A DNA stretch of 64,000 nt, from assembly GCF_030124325.1 (NCBI RefSeq), contig NZ_JASKLR010000007.1:184214-248213 (forward strand), read 5' to 3'. The position numbers and the translations under genes are program-made. Origin of the DNA: Sinorhizobium sp. 8-89. Lineage in GTDB: Bacteria; Pseudomonadota; Alphaproteobacteria; Rhizobiales; Rhizobiaceae. Under the pieces are notes generated by a model that did not search any database, was not told the origin of the DNA, and worked only from the letters and a program-made list of their open reading frames with translations. How positions within the stretch are numbered: the first letter of the stretch is position 1; every line of letters starts with the position of its first letter. Of this stretch, positions 1-8,237 are shown in pieces.

Positions 1-999
1 TGCGGCAAGTCGACCCTGTTGCGCATGGTTGCAGGCCTGGAGACGATCTCGAAGGGCACTGTGAAGATCGGCACCCGGATCATCAACGATGTCGATCCCG
101 CCGAACGCGACATCGCCATGGTCTTCCAGAACTATGCGCTCTATCCGCACATGACAGTCTACGAAAACCTCGCCTACGGTTTGAAGAATCGGAAGACGCC
201 GAAGACCGAGATCGAGGCGCGGGTTGCCGAGGCTGCGCGCATGCTCGAGATCGCGCCTTATCTCGATCGCAAGCCGCGGGCGCTCTCCGGCGGCCAACGC
301 CAGCGCGTCGCCATGGGCCGGGCGATCGTGCGCAAACCGGCGGCCTTCCTTTTCGATGAGCCGCTGTCGAACCTCGATGCCAAGCTCCGGGTCTCCATGC
401 GCGGCGAGATCAAGCGATTGCAGAAGCGCCTCGGCACCACCTCGCTCTATGTCACCCACGACCAGCTCGAGGCGATGACGCTCGCCGATCGGCTCGTCGT
501 CTTGAACGGCGGCCGGATCGAGCAGATCGGCCGGCCGCTCGACGTCTATCATGCGCCGGCCTCGACCTTTGTTGCGAGCTTCATCGGCTCACCGGCGATG
601 AACCTGGTCAAAGGCGTTCTCGACGGCGGCCGGCTGCAGATCGGCACGCAGTCGATCGACCTCGGCTATCGGGCGCCGGCGGACGGATCGGTAACCGTGG
701 GCTTGCGCGCGGAGGACCTGCGTCTCGCCGGGGTTGGTGAGCAGGCCTTGCTCTTCCGGGTAGATTATGTCGAGGAACTGGGCGCGCAGCGCCTCGTCCA
801 CGGCGCAATCGACGATCATTCTGTCACCGTCGCGCTTGCGCCGGAGACGCCACTTTCGGACGGTTTTGCCGTTACCATGGCGCCGGAGCGCTTGCATTTC
901 TTCTCGTCCGAGACCGGCAGGAGGCTTGAAGAGCCGAATGCGGCAACGGGCATCGTACCGGCCACGACGCGAACCGTGAACATGGAGCCTGCATTGTGA
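1..999 (+). CDS. ABC transporter ATP-binding protein, MalK/UgpC type (5' end cut off by window)
   Basis: This is the ATPase subunit of a CUT1-type ABC importer; it would energise uptake of a sugar, polyol or phosphorylated glycerol compound from the cytoplasmic face of the membrane. The first visible codons encode CGKSTLLR, the end of the Walker A loop, so roughly 35-40 residues lie upstream of the window. Visible next are the Q-loop ([13 protein letters not shown]), the signature [14 protein letters not shown], Walker B with [10 protein letters not shown], and the H-loop YVTHDQ. A TOBE/OB-like C-terminal region fills the last 100 residues, as in MalK and UgpC. The stop overlaps the next gene's GTG (GTGA), so the two are translationally coupled. 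The substrate cannot be read from the ATPase alone; permease and binding-protein genes should lie upstream. Confidence 0.92.
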   Translation, partial: CGKSTLLRMVAGLETISKGTVKIGTRIINDVDPAERDIAMVFQNYALYPHMTVYENLAYGLKNRKTPKTEIEARVAEAARMLEIAPYLDRKPRALSGGQRQRVAMGRAIVRKPAAFLFDEPLSNLDAKLRVSMRGEIKRLQKRLGTTSLYVTHDQLEAMTLADRLVVLNGGRIEQIGRPLDVYHAPASTFVASFIGSPAMNLVKGVLDGGRLQIGTQSIDLGYRAPADGSVTVGLRAEDLRLAGVGEQALLFRVDYVEELGAQRLVHGAIDDHSVTVALAPETPLSDGFAVTMAPERLHFFSSETGRRLEEPNAATGIVPATTRTVNMEPAL

Positions 1000-1988
1000 T
1001 TGAAACGACCTCAGCGGCGCTCGCCGTTTCCTCGGTGGAGACGCGCGCCGGTATTGCCCGGATCGAGCGCAGCATTGCCGCCCATGACGCCGTCATGGAA
1101 AGCCTTGAGGAAATGAACACGATTGAGATCGGCGGCGCGCCGCCCGCCCGCGAGCCGCTCGCCTTTCCCCTCACCGTCGCGGCCTGGAATCTCGAACGCT
1201 GCCTGTTCCCCGAGGAAAGTGCTGCGCACCTTGGTGCCACCGGCGCGTCGCTCGTTCTGCTTTCGGAGATGGACAACGGCATGGCGCGTACCGGCCAGCG
1301 GCACCCGACTGCCGAAATCGCCGTGGCGCTCAGTATGCAATACGCCTACGGCGTCGAATTCATCGAACTGGGATTGGGGTCCGATACCGAGCGCGAATTC
1401 TGCAAGGATGACTTCAACGAGAAGGGCTTCCACGGCAATGCGCTGATGGCGGCCGCTCCGTTCAATCGCCCGTTCATGTTGCGGCTCTGGGGCGAGAGGC
1501 TGTGGTTCATGGACGGCGGCGACCAACCGAGGGTCGGCGAGCGCCTTGCCATCGGCGCCGTGATCGAGACTCGGGCGGGCCCTTTCGTCGCCATTTCCAC
1601 CCATCTCGAAAGCGCGACCACGGCTGCCTATCGCGAGCGGCAGGTCAAGGAGCTGATCGACGCGCTGGACGGGACCTTTCCGGGGCTTCCTGTCCTGATC
1701 GGCGGCGATCTCAACAGCGGGAACCATATTGGCGGCGATTTCGAAGCCGAGGGCCTGTTTGCCATGAGCGCCGAGCGCGGCTTCACGCGCCACGGCGGCC
1801 CGATCGACGGCATGACGACGCGGCCGAGCCTCATCACCCGCTGGCCGAAGCGTGCAATGAAGCTCGACTGGTTTCTTGCGCGGGGCCTGAAGATTGGCAA
1901 AAGCCACATCATTCCTTCACTCGATTCTTCGGGCCGCCCGCTGTCCGACCATGATCTCATCACCTGTGTCGTGGAGGGCTTCGAATAG
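996..1988 (+). CDS. Endonuclease/exonuclease/phosphatase (EEP) family hydrolase
   Basis: A 330-residue protein with the metal-dependent EEP fold shared by phosphodiesterases, inositol-phosphate phosphatases and DNase I. Expected catalytic positions are visible: WN near residue 64-65, E91 in LSEMDNG, H203 in STHLES, GDLN at 237-240, D291, and SDH at 317-319. There is no signal peptide, so it probably acts in the cytoplasm. It starts with GTG overlapping the stop of the ABC ATPase gene, which places it in the same transport operon. The inference is that it cleaves a phosphoester or phosphodiester brought in by that importer. A DNA substrate is less likely in this setting, but the sequence alone does not exclude it. 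Confidence 0.8.
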   Translation: MIETTSAALAVSSVETRAGIARIERSIAAHDAVMESLEEMNTIEIGGAPPAREPLAFPLTVAAWNLERCLFPEESAAHLGATGASLVLLSEMDNGMARTGQRHPTAEIAVALSMQYAYGVEFIELGLGSDTEREFCKDDFNEKGFHGNALMAAAPFNRPFMLRLWGERLWFMDGGDQPRVGERLAIGAVIETRAGPFVAISTHLESATTAAYRERQVKELIDALDGTFPGLPVLIGGDLNSGNHIGGDFEAEGLFAMSAERGFTRHGGPIDGMTTRPSLITRWPKRAMKLDWFLARGLKIGKSHIIPSLDSSGRPLSDHDLITCVVEGFE

Positions 1989-2161
1989 CGCGGGAGGTCT
2001 GCACCCGCAGCGGTCCGCCCGACGGAGCGCACAGAGCGTTTCATTCGCAAAGTACGGGTTTACGCATTTGTTCTATCATTGTTCTTGTTTTTGAGCGCAC
2101 TCCGTGCAAGATTTGATGTTGCAACCGGCGGCGGTTGTGGCGGCGCGAGCGCTGCCGTGAC
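1989..2161. other. Non-coding stretch between the EEP gene and the repeat block
   Basis: Together with the two adjoining repeats this forms the 350-base gap before comM. I see no convincing gene, RNA gene or terminator in this first part. Confidence 0.4.
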
Positions 2162-2221
2162 TGGAGCGGGATGAGAAGATGAGAAAACGCGTGAAGCGGG
2201 TTTCCGCGCACATCCCGCTCT
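2162..2221. repeat. GAGCGGGATG...CATCCCGCTC palindromic repeat, copy 1
   Basis: Perfect outer arms GAGCGGGATG and CATCCCGCTC enclose a shorter inner hairpin around GCGGGTTTCCGC. The same unit recurs at about 10471 and 14937. It abuts the two-hairpin repeat that begins at 2226, making a small mosaic. Such intergenic palindromes are well known in Sinorhizobium; the pairing is read directly from the sequence. Confidence 0.75.
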
Positions 2222-2225
2222 GATT

Positions 2226-2332
2226 CTACGGCGCCGCGCGTCTAATCAGACGCGCAAAGGACGCCGTAGCACTTTTAATTGCGCATATTTTTTTCTTTAA
2301 ATCGGATTCGATTTAAAGGAAACCTGCAGTAG
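2226..2332 (-). repeat. Two-hairpin intergenic mosaic element (RIME-like), copy A, reversed
   Basis: One palindrome is built on CTACGGCG...CGCCGTAG with an inner GCGTCTAATCAGACGC arm, and a second on TTTAAATCG/CGATTTAAA. The reverse complement lines up with copies at 6546, 30245 and 32930. The element ends eight bases before the comM start codon, so the comM ribosome-binding site (AGGGGG) sits at its very edge. It resembles the Rhizobium intergenic mosaic elements known from S. meliloti. Confidence 0.8.
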
Positions 2333-2340
2333 GGGGCATC

Positions 2341-3873
2341 ATGGTCGCGCGTGTCAGCACGGTTGCATTCCAGGGCATCGAAGGCGTTCCGGTCGACGTA
2401 CAGGTGATGGTCGCACCTGGTAAGGTCGGCATGCAGATCGTCGGCCTGCCCGACAAGGCGGTTGCCGAAAGCCGGGAGCGCGTCCAGGCGGCGCTGCACG
2501 CATCGGGCCTGGCGCTGCCGGCAAAGCGGGTCACCGTCAATCTGGCGCCAGCCGACCTTCCGAAAGAGGGCAGTCATTTCGATCTGGCCATTGCGCTCGG
2601 GCTGATGGCGGCACTGGGTGCCATTCCGGCCGATGCTTTGAGCGGCTACGTCGTCATCGGCGAACTCAATCTTGACGGCACCATTGCGGCCGTCGCCGGC
2701 GCTCTGCCGGCCGCAATCGGCGCCAACGCGCTCGGCAAGGGCCTGATCTGCCCGGCGGAAAGTGGGCCGGAAGCGGCTTGGGCCGGATCGGAGATCGACA
2801 TTCTCGCACCGCGCAGCCTGATCGCCATCGCCAATCACTTCCGCGGCACGCAGGTGCTGTCGCGTCCCGAGCCGGCCATTCGCGCCGCTGCCGCCAACCT
2901 GCCCGATCTTGGCGACATCAAGGGCCAGGAGAGCGCCAAGCGGGCGCTGGAGGTGGCAGCCGCCGGCAACCACAATCTCTTGATGGTCGGCCCACCCGGC
3001 TCGGGCAAGTCAATGCTTGCCGCGCGCCTGCCCTCCATTCTCCCGCCACTCTCGCCTGCTGAATTGCTCGAAGTCTCGATGGTTCATTCGATCGCAGGGC
3101 AGTTGCCGGGCGGCAAGCTATCGGACCGCCGGCCGTTCCGTGCGCCGCACCATTCCGCCACCATGGCAGCCTTGATCGGCGGCGGGTTGCGGGCAAAACC
3201 CGGCGAGGCTTCGCTCGCCCATCACGGTGTCCTGTTCCTCGACGAGTTTCCGGAATTTTCGCCGCAGGTTCTCGACGCGCTGCGCCAGCCGCTCGAAACC
3301 TCGGAATGCATCATCGCGCGCGCCAATCACCGCGTCAGCTATCCGGCGGCGATCCAGCTCGTAGCTGCGATGAACCCGTGCCGCTGCGGCATGGCGGGTG
3401 AACCCGGGCGCAGTTGCGCCCGCGGCCCGCGCTGCATGGCCGACTACCAGGCGAGGATTTCCGGCCCCTTGATGGACCGCATCGACATCCGCATCGACGT
3501 GCCGGCCGTCAGCGCCGCCGACCTCATCCGCCCCGTCGCGGCCGAGCCGAGTGCCGCGGTCGCCAAGCGCGTCGCCCGCGCTCGCGCGCTGCAGGCGGAC
3601 CGCTTCGCGGCTCTTGGTCATCCGGAACTCACGAGCAATGCCCGCTGTTCGACGACGATGATCGAGAAGATCGCCGAACCGGACGCAGCGGGCCTGCAGC
3701 TCTTGCGGGATGCGGCGGAGAAGATGAAGTTCTCGGCGCGCGGCTATCACCGGGTGCTGAAAGTGGCCCGCACGCTTGCCGACCTCGATGAGGCGCCGAC
3801 CGTCGGTAGGATCCACCTTGCCGAGGCGATTTCCTATCGCGTCGCCGGAGAGCGATTGCCGGTGGCGGCGTAG
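2341..3873 (+). CDS. comM: YifB/ComM family Mg-chelatase-like AAA+ ATPase
   Basis: A 510-residue AAA+ ATPase of the YifB/ComM family. ComM is a branch-migration helicase that promotes integration of imported single-stranded DNA in naturally competent bacteria, and it is widely kept in species not known to be competent. An N-terminal Lon-like/ChlI domain (about 1-180) precedes the ATPase: Walker A GPPGSGKS at 217-224, Walker B LFLDE near 298-302, and a cysteine-rich insert (PCRCG...SCARGPRCM) at about 347-366. Length matches the family. The ATG has AGGGGG four bases upstream, formed at the border of a repeat element. No partner genes are nearby. Confidence 0.93.
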   Translation: MVARVSTVAFQGIEGVPVDVQVMVAPGKVGMQIVGLPDKAVAESRERVQAALHASGLALPAKRVTVNLAPADLPKEGSHFDLAIALGLMAALGAIPADALSGYVVIGELNLDGTIAAVAGALPAAIGANALGKGLICPAESGPEAAWAGSEIDILAPRSLIAIANHFRGTQVLSRPEPAIRAAAANLPDLGDIKGQESAKRALEVAAAGNHNLLMVGPPGSGKSMLAARLPSILPPLSPAELLEVSMVHSIAGQLPGGKLSDRRPFRAPHHSATMAALIGGGLRAKPGEASLAHHGVLFLDEFPEFSPQVLDALRQPLETSECIIARANHRVSYPAAIQLVAAMNPCRCGMAGEPGRSCARGPRCMADYQARISGPLMDRIDIRIDVPAVSAADLIRPVAAEPSAAVAKRVARARALQADRFAALGHPELTSNARCSTTMIEKIAEPDAAGLQLLRDAAEKMKFSARGYHRVLKVARTLADLDEAPTVGRIHLAEAISYRVAGERLPVAA

Positions 3874-4005
3874 CGTCATCAAGTGCAGAAAAAACGGAGC
3901 GCGCCGGAGCAAACCGAAGCGAAAGCCTGATCACCGGAACGCGTAGCCGGGACCGCTTACCGTGCATCCAAGCATCAATTCGTTCGACGACTCGCCCCAC
4001 ACCGG

Positions 4006-4308
4006 TCACAATCTCTCCTGGATCAGCGTTTTCGCCGTCCGGATTCGCGCCTCGTCACGTTTGTAGAATACCCACTGCTTGATCCGCTTCGAGCGCACGA
4101 GTCCGGCCTGAGACAGGACGCGCATGTGTTCGCTCAAGGTCGCCGCGGAAATGGCGAGTTTGTCCGCAATCAATACGGCGCAGACGCCGTCCTCGATGAG
4201 ATCTCCATCCACCTGCGGCGGGAAATGGGCCAGCGGCTCTTTGAGCCAGGCGAGAATCTGAAGTCGCCTTTCGTTGGCGAGCGCTTTGATGATATCGACC
4301 TCTTGCAT
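4006..4308 (-). CDS. ArsR-type winged-helix transcriptional regulator
   Basis: A 100-residue ArsR-like regulator. A winged helix-turn-helix occupies most of the protein: helix around NERRLQILAWL, recognition helix in SAATLSEHMRVLSQAGLV, then the wing KQWVFYKRDE. It lacks the ELCVC metal-binding box of ArsR/SmtB, so metal sensing is unlikely. One cysteine is present in DGVCAVLIADKL. It is divergent from the PLP-dependent dehydratase gene, with 50 bases between start codons, and an inverted repeat (TTCGTTAA...GTTACGAA) next to its start codon is a likely operator for both. It probably represses itself and the dehydratase in response to an unknown signal. Confidence 0.87.
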   Translation of the reverse strand: MQEVDIIKALANERRLQILAWLKEPLAHFPPQVDGDLIEDGVCAVLIADKLAISAATLSEHMRVLSQAGLVRSKRIKQWVFYKRDEARIRTAKTLIQERL

Positions 4309-4332
4309 TTCGTTAATTTGCTAAGTTACGAA
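4309..4332. promoter_or_regulatory. Inverted-repeat operator candidate between the arsR-like gene and the dehydratase gene
   Basis: Half-sites TTCGTTAA (4309-4316) and GTTACGAA (4325-4332) face each other across eight bases, with ACGAA perfectly conserved. The site begins directly upstream of the regulator's start codon and 26 bases before the dehydratase start, where a small repressor would block both promoters. Binding is inferred. Confidence 0.45.
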
Positions 4333-4358
4333 TTAAAGTCAATGGCCGGGAGTTTTCC

Positions 4359-5303
4359 ATGATAGCTGATACGCCCATTTCACAGACGCACATCCGGGAG
4401 GCGGAAGCTCTGATCCGTCCTTACATTCGGCGCACACCTGTTCTTCGCGTCGACATGACGGATTTCGGCCGAGCGCCCCTGCCTGTTGCATTCAAGCTCG
4501 AATGCTTGCAGCATTCCGGATCGTTCAAGGCGCGTGGCGCGTTCGCCAACCTGATCGGACGAGCCGTGCCGCCGGCCGGTGTTGTCGCTGCATCGGGTGG
4601 CAATCATGGTGCCGCCGTCGCCTATGCGGCGAACCGCCTGGGCGTTCCGGCGACGATATTCGTGCCAAGTGTGACCTCACCTGCCAAAGCAGATCGGATC
4701 CGAAGCTGCGGTGCAAAACTGGTGATCGGGGGCGAGCGCTATGCCGATGCCCTTTCGGCAAGCGAGATCTTCGTCAAAGAGACGGGCGCGCTTACCATCC
4801 ACGCCTACGACCAGGCTGAGACCCTGATTGGTCAGGGGACCCTTGGCTTGGAGATCGAACAGGACCTGCCGGAGATCGACACGTTGATGGTTGCCGTCGG
4901 CGGAGGCGGATTGATCGGCGGCATAGCAGCCTGGTTCGCCGGTCTCAAGCGAATCATCGCGGTGGAGCCTGAAGGCTCGCCGACACTGCATATGGCGCTT
5001 GACGCCGGCCGGCCCGTCGATGCTCCCGCCGAAGGAATTGCCGCCGATTCCCTGGCGCCAAAACGGGTCGGCGCCCTGATGTTTCCCTTCGCCCAATCTT
5101 ATGTCGATCGTTCGATCCTCGTCAGCGATAACGAAATCAAACGGGCGCAAGCGTTATTATGGGACACGATACGGATCGTCGCCGAACCAGGAGGCGCAAC
5201 GGCCTTCGCGGCCCTGTTGAGCGGAAGATACACGCCGGCACCAGGCGAGAAAGTCTGCGTCCTCATATGCGGCGCAAACACGACCGCGGTACGTTTCGCC
5301 TGA
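4359..5303 (+). CDS. Threonine/serine dehydratase-like PLP enzyme
   Basis: A 314-residue fold-type II PLP enzyme, by family a threonine/serine dehydratase that converts the hydroxy-amino acid to 2-oxoacid and ammonia. The PLP lysine is K57 in SGSFKARGA, the phosphate/substrate loop is SGGNHG at 80-84, and the glycine loop VGGGGLIGG is at 180-188. It has no C-terminal ACT domain, so it is the short, non-allosteric kind rather than biosynthetic IlvA. A good ribosome site (GGGAG, six bases spacing) supports this ATG. It is divergent from an ArsR-type regulator that probably controls it. Related members act on 3-hydroxyaspartate or as racemases, so substrate is uncertain. Confidence 0.88.
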   Translation: MIADTPISQTHIREAEALIRPYIRRTPVLRVDMTDFGRAPLPVAFKLECLQHSGSFKARGAFANLIGRAVPPAGVVAASGGNHGAAVAYAANRLGVPATIFVPSVTSPAKADRIRSCGAKLVIGGERYADALSASEIFVKETGALTIHAYDQAETLIGQGTLGLEIEQDLPEIDTLMVAVGGGGLIGGIAAWFAGLKRIIAVEPEGSPTLHMALDAGRPVDAPAEGIAADSLAPKRVGALMFPFAQSYVDRSILVSDNEIKRAQALLWDTIRIVAEPGGATAFAALLSGRYTPAPGEKVCVLICGANTTAVRFA

Positions 5304-5483
5304 TATCCGCAACGGGTGGCAGACGGAGCTTGAACCGCATTTGCCATTTCATGGACGTTGACGGTCGTGCGCAAGAATGCCGCGCCCCACGGCATCTCGC
5401 CACGAGATCAAGAGGCAGGACTCGCACGGTCGATATGCTTCACCGAATCATCCGTGAAGGGAAGCGCCCCGCGAAAACGAAGA

Positions 5484-5501
5484 GGGCGCCCGAAGGCGCC
5501 C
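5484..5501 (-). terminator. Rho-independent terminator of cysK
   Basis: On the minus strand the sequence reads GGGCGCC TTCG GGCGCCC followed by TCTTCGTTTTCG: a seven-base GC stem with a stable UUCG tetraloop and a U-rich tail. It lies 16 bases after the cysK stop codon. The U-rich side is on the minus strand, which fixes its direction. Confidence 0.85.
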
Positions 5502-5517
5502 TTTGGCCAAGTGCGGT

Positions 5518-6486
5518 TTACCCGCCCAACCCATCGAAAAGAACCGTCGAGAGGTAGCGCTCGGCAAAGGATGGGATGATGACGACGATGTTCTTGCCGG
5601 CGTTTTCCTCGCGCTGGCCGATTTCGATCGCGGCCTGGAGGGCGGCACCTGCGGAAATGCCGACAGGCACGCCTTCGAGCCTTGCGACGAGGCGTGCGGC
5701 TTCGACGGCTTCGCTCGCGTTCACGGTCACGACTTCGTCATAAACGCCCGTGTCGAGGATTGCCGGCGCGAAACCGGCGCCGATTCCCTGGATCTTGTGC
5801 GGTCCAGGATCGCCGCCGGAGAGGACCGGGGATTCCTCCGGCTCGACGGCGATCACCTTGATCGAGGGCTTGCGCGCCTTCAGTACCTGGCCAGCGCCGG
5901 TGATCGTGCCGCCCGTGCCGATGCCGGAGACGAGAATGTCAACGCTGCCGTCGGTGTCGTTCCAGATCTCCTCGGCTGTCGTCTTGCGGTGGATTTCCGG
6001 GTTGGCCGGATTCTCGAACTGCTGCGGTATGATCGCGTCCGGCAGCGTCTCGACCAATTCCTGCGCCTTGGCGATTGCACCCCTCATACCCTTGGCGCCT
6101 TCCGTCAGAACCAGCTCGGCGCCAAGCAAATAGAGCATCTTGCGCCGCTCGACCGACATCGTTTCGGGCATGGTGAGGATCAGCTTATAACCCTTGGCGG
6201 CTGCGACGAAGGCGAGCGCAATGCCGGTGTTGCCCGAAGTCGGTTCGATGAGCGTCGTGCGACCGGGTACGATCTTGCCCTGTGCCTCGAGCGACTCGAT
6301 CATCGAAACGCCGATGCGGTCCTTGACCGAGGCGATCGGATTGAAGAACTCGAGCTTGGCAAGAAGGTTTGCCTTTACGCCCTTCTCTTTTGCCAGCTTG
6401 TCGAGGCGTACGATGGGAGTGTCGCCGATCGTTTCGGTGATCGAGGAAAAGACGCGGCCGCGGCCAGGCTTACGCGTTTCGGACAT
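5518..6486 (-). CDS. cysK: Cysteine synthase A (O-acetylserine sulfhydrylase)
   Basis: A 322-residue PLP enzyme that makes L-cysteine from O-acetylserine and sulfide, the last step of sulfate assimilation. The PLP lysine is K55 in [11 protein letters not shown], the asparagine loop TSGNTG is at 83-88, and the phosphate-binding GTGGT is near 190-194. Length and motif spacing are typical of CysK rather than CysM. The ATG has AAGGGAG six bases upstream. It is a single-gene unit: a repeat element lies upstream and a strong hairpin terminator directly downstream. The C-terminal SFAERYLST segment is also characteristic. A closely related cystathionine beta-synthase-like role is possible but less likely. 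Confidence 0.95.
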   Translation of the reverse strand: MSETRKPGRGRVFSSITETIGDTPIVRLDKLAKEKGVKANLLAKLEFFNPIASVKDRIGVSMIESLEAQGKIVPGRTTLIEPTSGNTGIALAFVAAAKGYKLILTMPETMSVERRKMLYLLGAELVLTEGAKGMRGAIAKAQELVETLPDAIIPQQFENPANPEIHRKTTAEEIWNDTDGSVDILVSGIGTGGTITGAGQVLKARKPSIKVIAVEPEESPVLSGGDPGPHKIQGIGAGFAPAILDTGVYDEVVTVNASEAVEAARLVARLEGVPVGISAGAALQAAIEIGQREENAGKNIVVIIPSFAERYLSTVLFDGLGG

Positions 6487-6545
6487 GTGTTGCTCCCTTC
6501 AGTTGACATCGTTGCAGCGAGAATACGGGCAATGACTGGGCCGTT

Positions 6546-6647
6546 CTACTGCATGTTCCTTAGATCGGTTCCGATTTAAGGATAAAACATACAGCAATTC
6601 AAAGTGCTACAGCGTCTTTGCACGTCTGATCAGACGCGGCGCTGTAG
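6546..6647 (+). repeat. Two-hairpin intergenic mosaic element (RIME-like), copy B
   Basis: Begins CTACTGCATG, contains TTAGATCGGTTCCGATTTAA, then GTGCTACAGCG...CGCTGTAG. It is the same two-palindrome unit as the copies at 2226 (reversed), 30245 and 32930, and sits between the cysK promoter region and the 3' end of a lysE-family gene. Confidence 0.85.
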
Positions 6648-6720
6648 GGCGAGATGGGCCTCGAAGCCCGCCAGCCGGAGGAAAAAGCGTCTGCGCGGCG
6701 GCCGGCGGAGAAATCTTTTT

Positions 6721-7338
6721 TCAAGTCGCGCGGGTAGCGATGTAGGCGGCCGTTCCGGCAAGAATGCCGGCGGCCGCGCGGTTCAGGGCCCTGAGCGCCT
6801 TCGGCTGCTTCAGAAGCGAGCGCGCGCGGGCCGCGAGCAGCATGTAGGGCAGCAGCACGGCGAGAAGGACAAGGAAAGTCGCCGCCAGCAGCAGGCCGTA
6901 ATCCTCGGGACCGATTGCCGCGAGATCGATCAGCGTCGGTACCAGTGCCACATAGAACAGCATGGTCTTGGGATTGCCGAGCGTCACCATCAGTCCCGAC
7001 AGGAAGGACATCGTCGCGCTTGCCGATTTCCGCGCCTGTATATCCTGCGGCAGAAGGCCGGCGGTCCAGAGTTTCCAGGCGATATAGCCGAGATAGAGCG
7101 CGCCAGCGATCTTCACGGCCAGAAAGGCCGTGGTGAAGGTCTGCGCGACGAAGGCGAGCCCCAACACCACGGCAGTCAGATAGACCATGTCGCCGAGGAT
7201 CAGCCCGAGGCCCATGAAGAAGGTTTCGCGAAAGCCGGATCCGAGCGCCCGCGCAACGAGCGCGGTCACGCCAGGACCGGGAATGATTGCCGCAATGAAG
7301 AGGGCGCCGCTATAGGCAAGAAGGGCTGCGAGCGTCAT
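6721..7338 (-). CDS. LysE/RhtB family amino-acid exporter
   Basis: A 205-residue inner-membrane exporter of the LysE/RhtB superfamily, which expels amino acids or related metabolites using the proton gradient. Several hydrophobic segments are evident, and the family signature appears near the N-terminus as IIPGPGVTALVARALGSGF. Later parts include GNPKTMLFYVALVPT, the conserved N-P-K loop. The ATG at 7338 is preferred over one nine codons upstream because GGAG lies seven bases before it and the upstream ATG has no ribosome site. It is divergent from a second LysE-family gene. The substrate cannot be deduced. Confidence 0.9.
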   Translation of the reverse strand: MTLAALLAYSGALFIAAIIPGPGVTALVARALGSGFRETFFMGLGLILGDMVYLTAVVLGLAFVAQTFTTAFLAVKIAGALYLGYIAWKLWTAGLLPQDIQARKSASATMSFLSGLMVTLGNPKTMLFYVALVPTLIDLAAIGPEDYGLLLAATFLVLLAVLLPYMLLAARARSLLKQPKALRALNRAAAGILAGTAAYIATRAT

Positions 7339-7389
7339 GAAGCGTCTCCGAACATGCTCCTGCATTTGTCTACAGCAGCGCGCTGAAAA

Positions 7390-7417
7390 GCGAAATCCGC
7401 GAGGCGAAATTTCGCGG
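7390..7417. promoter_or_regulatory. Palindromic operator candidate between two divergent lysE-family genes
   Basis: A perfect 12-base palindrome GCGAAATTTCGC (7404-7415) lies inside a wider inverted repeat CCGCGA...TCGCGG (7397-7417). A direct copy of GCGAAAT sits just upstream at 7391. It is midway between two divergent exporter genes, a typical place for a shared regulator. No regulator gene is adjacent. Confidence 0.35.
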
Positions 7418-7511
7418 TCAGATTGTCAGGGTGACAGCAATTGCGTTGCCCGGTGCAAGGAGATCATGAGAGTGTCGCGGCGACAGTGCTGACATTCGTT
7501 CGGAGCGCAAC

Positions 7512-8144
7512 GTGCCTGATGTTCAGAGCCTTATCGCCTTTGCCCTGATTGCCCTCGGCATGGTACTGACACCCGGACCGAACATGATCTATCTGATCTC
7601 CCGCTCCATCTGCCAGGGACCGGTGGCGGGTCTCGTCTCCCTCGGCGGCGTTGCGGTCGGCTTCGTCTTCTACATGGTTTTCGCCGCGCTCGGTATCACC
7701 ACCCTGCTTCTGGCGGTACCCTATGCCTATGACGCGGTGCGTTTCGCAGGCGCCCTCTACCTGCTTTACCTCGCCTGGCAGGCCGTAAGACCCGGCGGCC
7801 GCTCGCCGTTTCAGGTGCGCGATCTGCCGAAGGACGGGCCGCGCAAGCTCTTCGTCATGGGGCTTGTCACGAACCTGCTCAATCCGAAAGTGGCGGTGCT
7901 CTATCTTTCGCTGCTGCCGCAGTTCATCCGCCCTGAACAAGGTGACGTCCTTCTGCAGTCGCTCACCTTCGGCAGCCTGCAGATCATGATCAGTGTCACC
8001 GTCAACGCGCTGATCGCGTTGACCGCGGCGTCGGTCGCCGCCTTTCTCACCGGCCGCCCGTTCTTCATGCTGATGCAGCGCTGGCTGATGAGCACGGTGC
8101 TTGCCGGTCTGGCGGTCAGCATGGCGGCGGAGGCGCGGAGATAG
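7512..8144 (+). CDS. LysE/RhtB family amino-acid exporter
   Basis: A 210-residue inner-membrane protein of the same superfamily as the divergent gene upstream, but clearly a different member. The N-terminal signature is MVLTPGPNMIYLISRSI, and the mid-protein loop is NLLNPKVAVLYLSLLPQFI, both diagnostic of RhtB-like exporters. Six membrane segments are expected. The start is GTG, supported by GGAG seven bases upstream; there is no in-frame ATG nearby. The probable role is export of amino acids or homoserine-type compounds. The head-to-head placement of two LysE genes with a palindrome between them suggests a common regulator. Confidence 0.9.
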   Translation: MPDVQSLIAFALIALGMVLTPGPNMIYLISRSICQGPVAGLVSLGGVAVGFVFYMVFAALGITTLLLAVPYAYDAVRFAGALYLLYLAWQAVRPGGRSPFQVRDLPKDGPRKLFVMGLVTNLLNPKVAVLYLSLLPQFIRPEQGDVLLQSLTFGSLQIMISVTVNALIALTAASVAAFLTGRPFFMLMQRWLMSTVLAGLAVSMAAEARR

Positions 8145-8237
8145 AGCTCTGCGCGCGACTGAAGCTGCGAGGCGGGTGGCGGCTTGCTTTCATGTCTGCC
8201 GTCGGCGATCTTTCTCTGCACTATCGAGGTTTTGACG

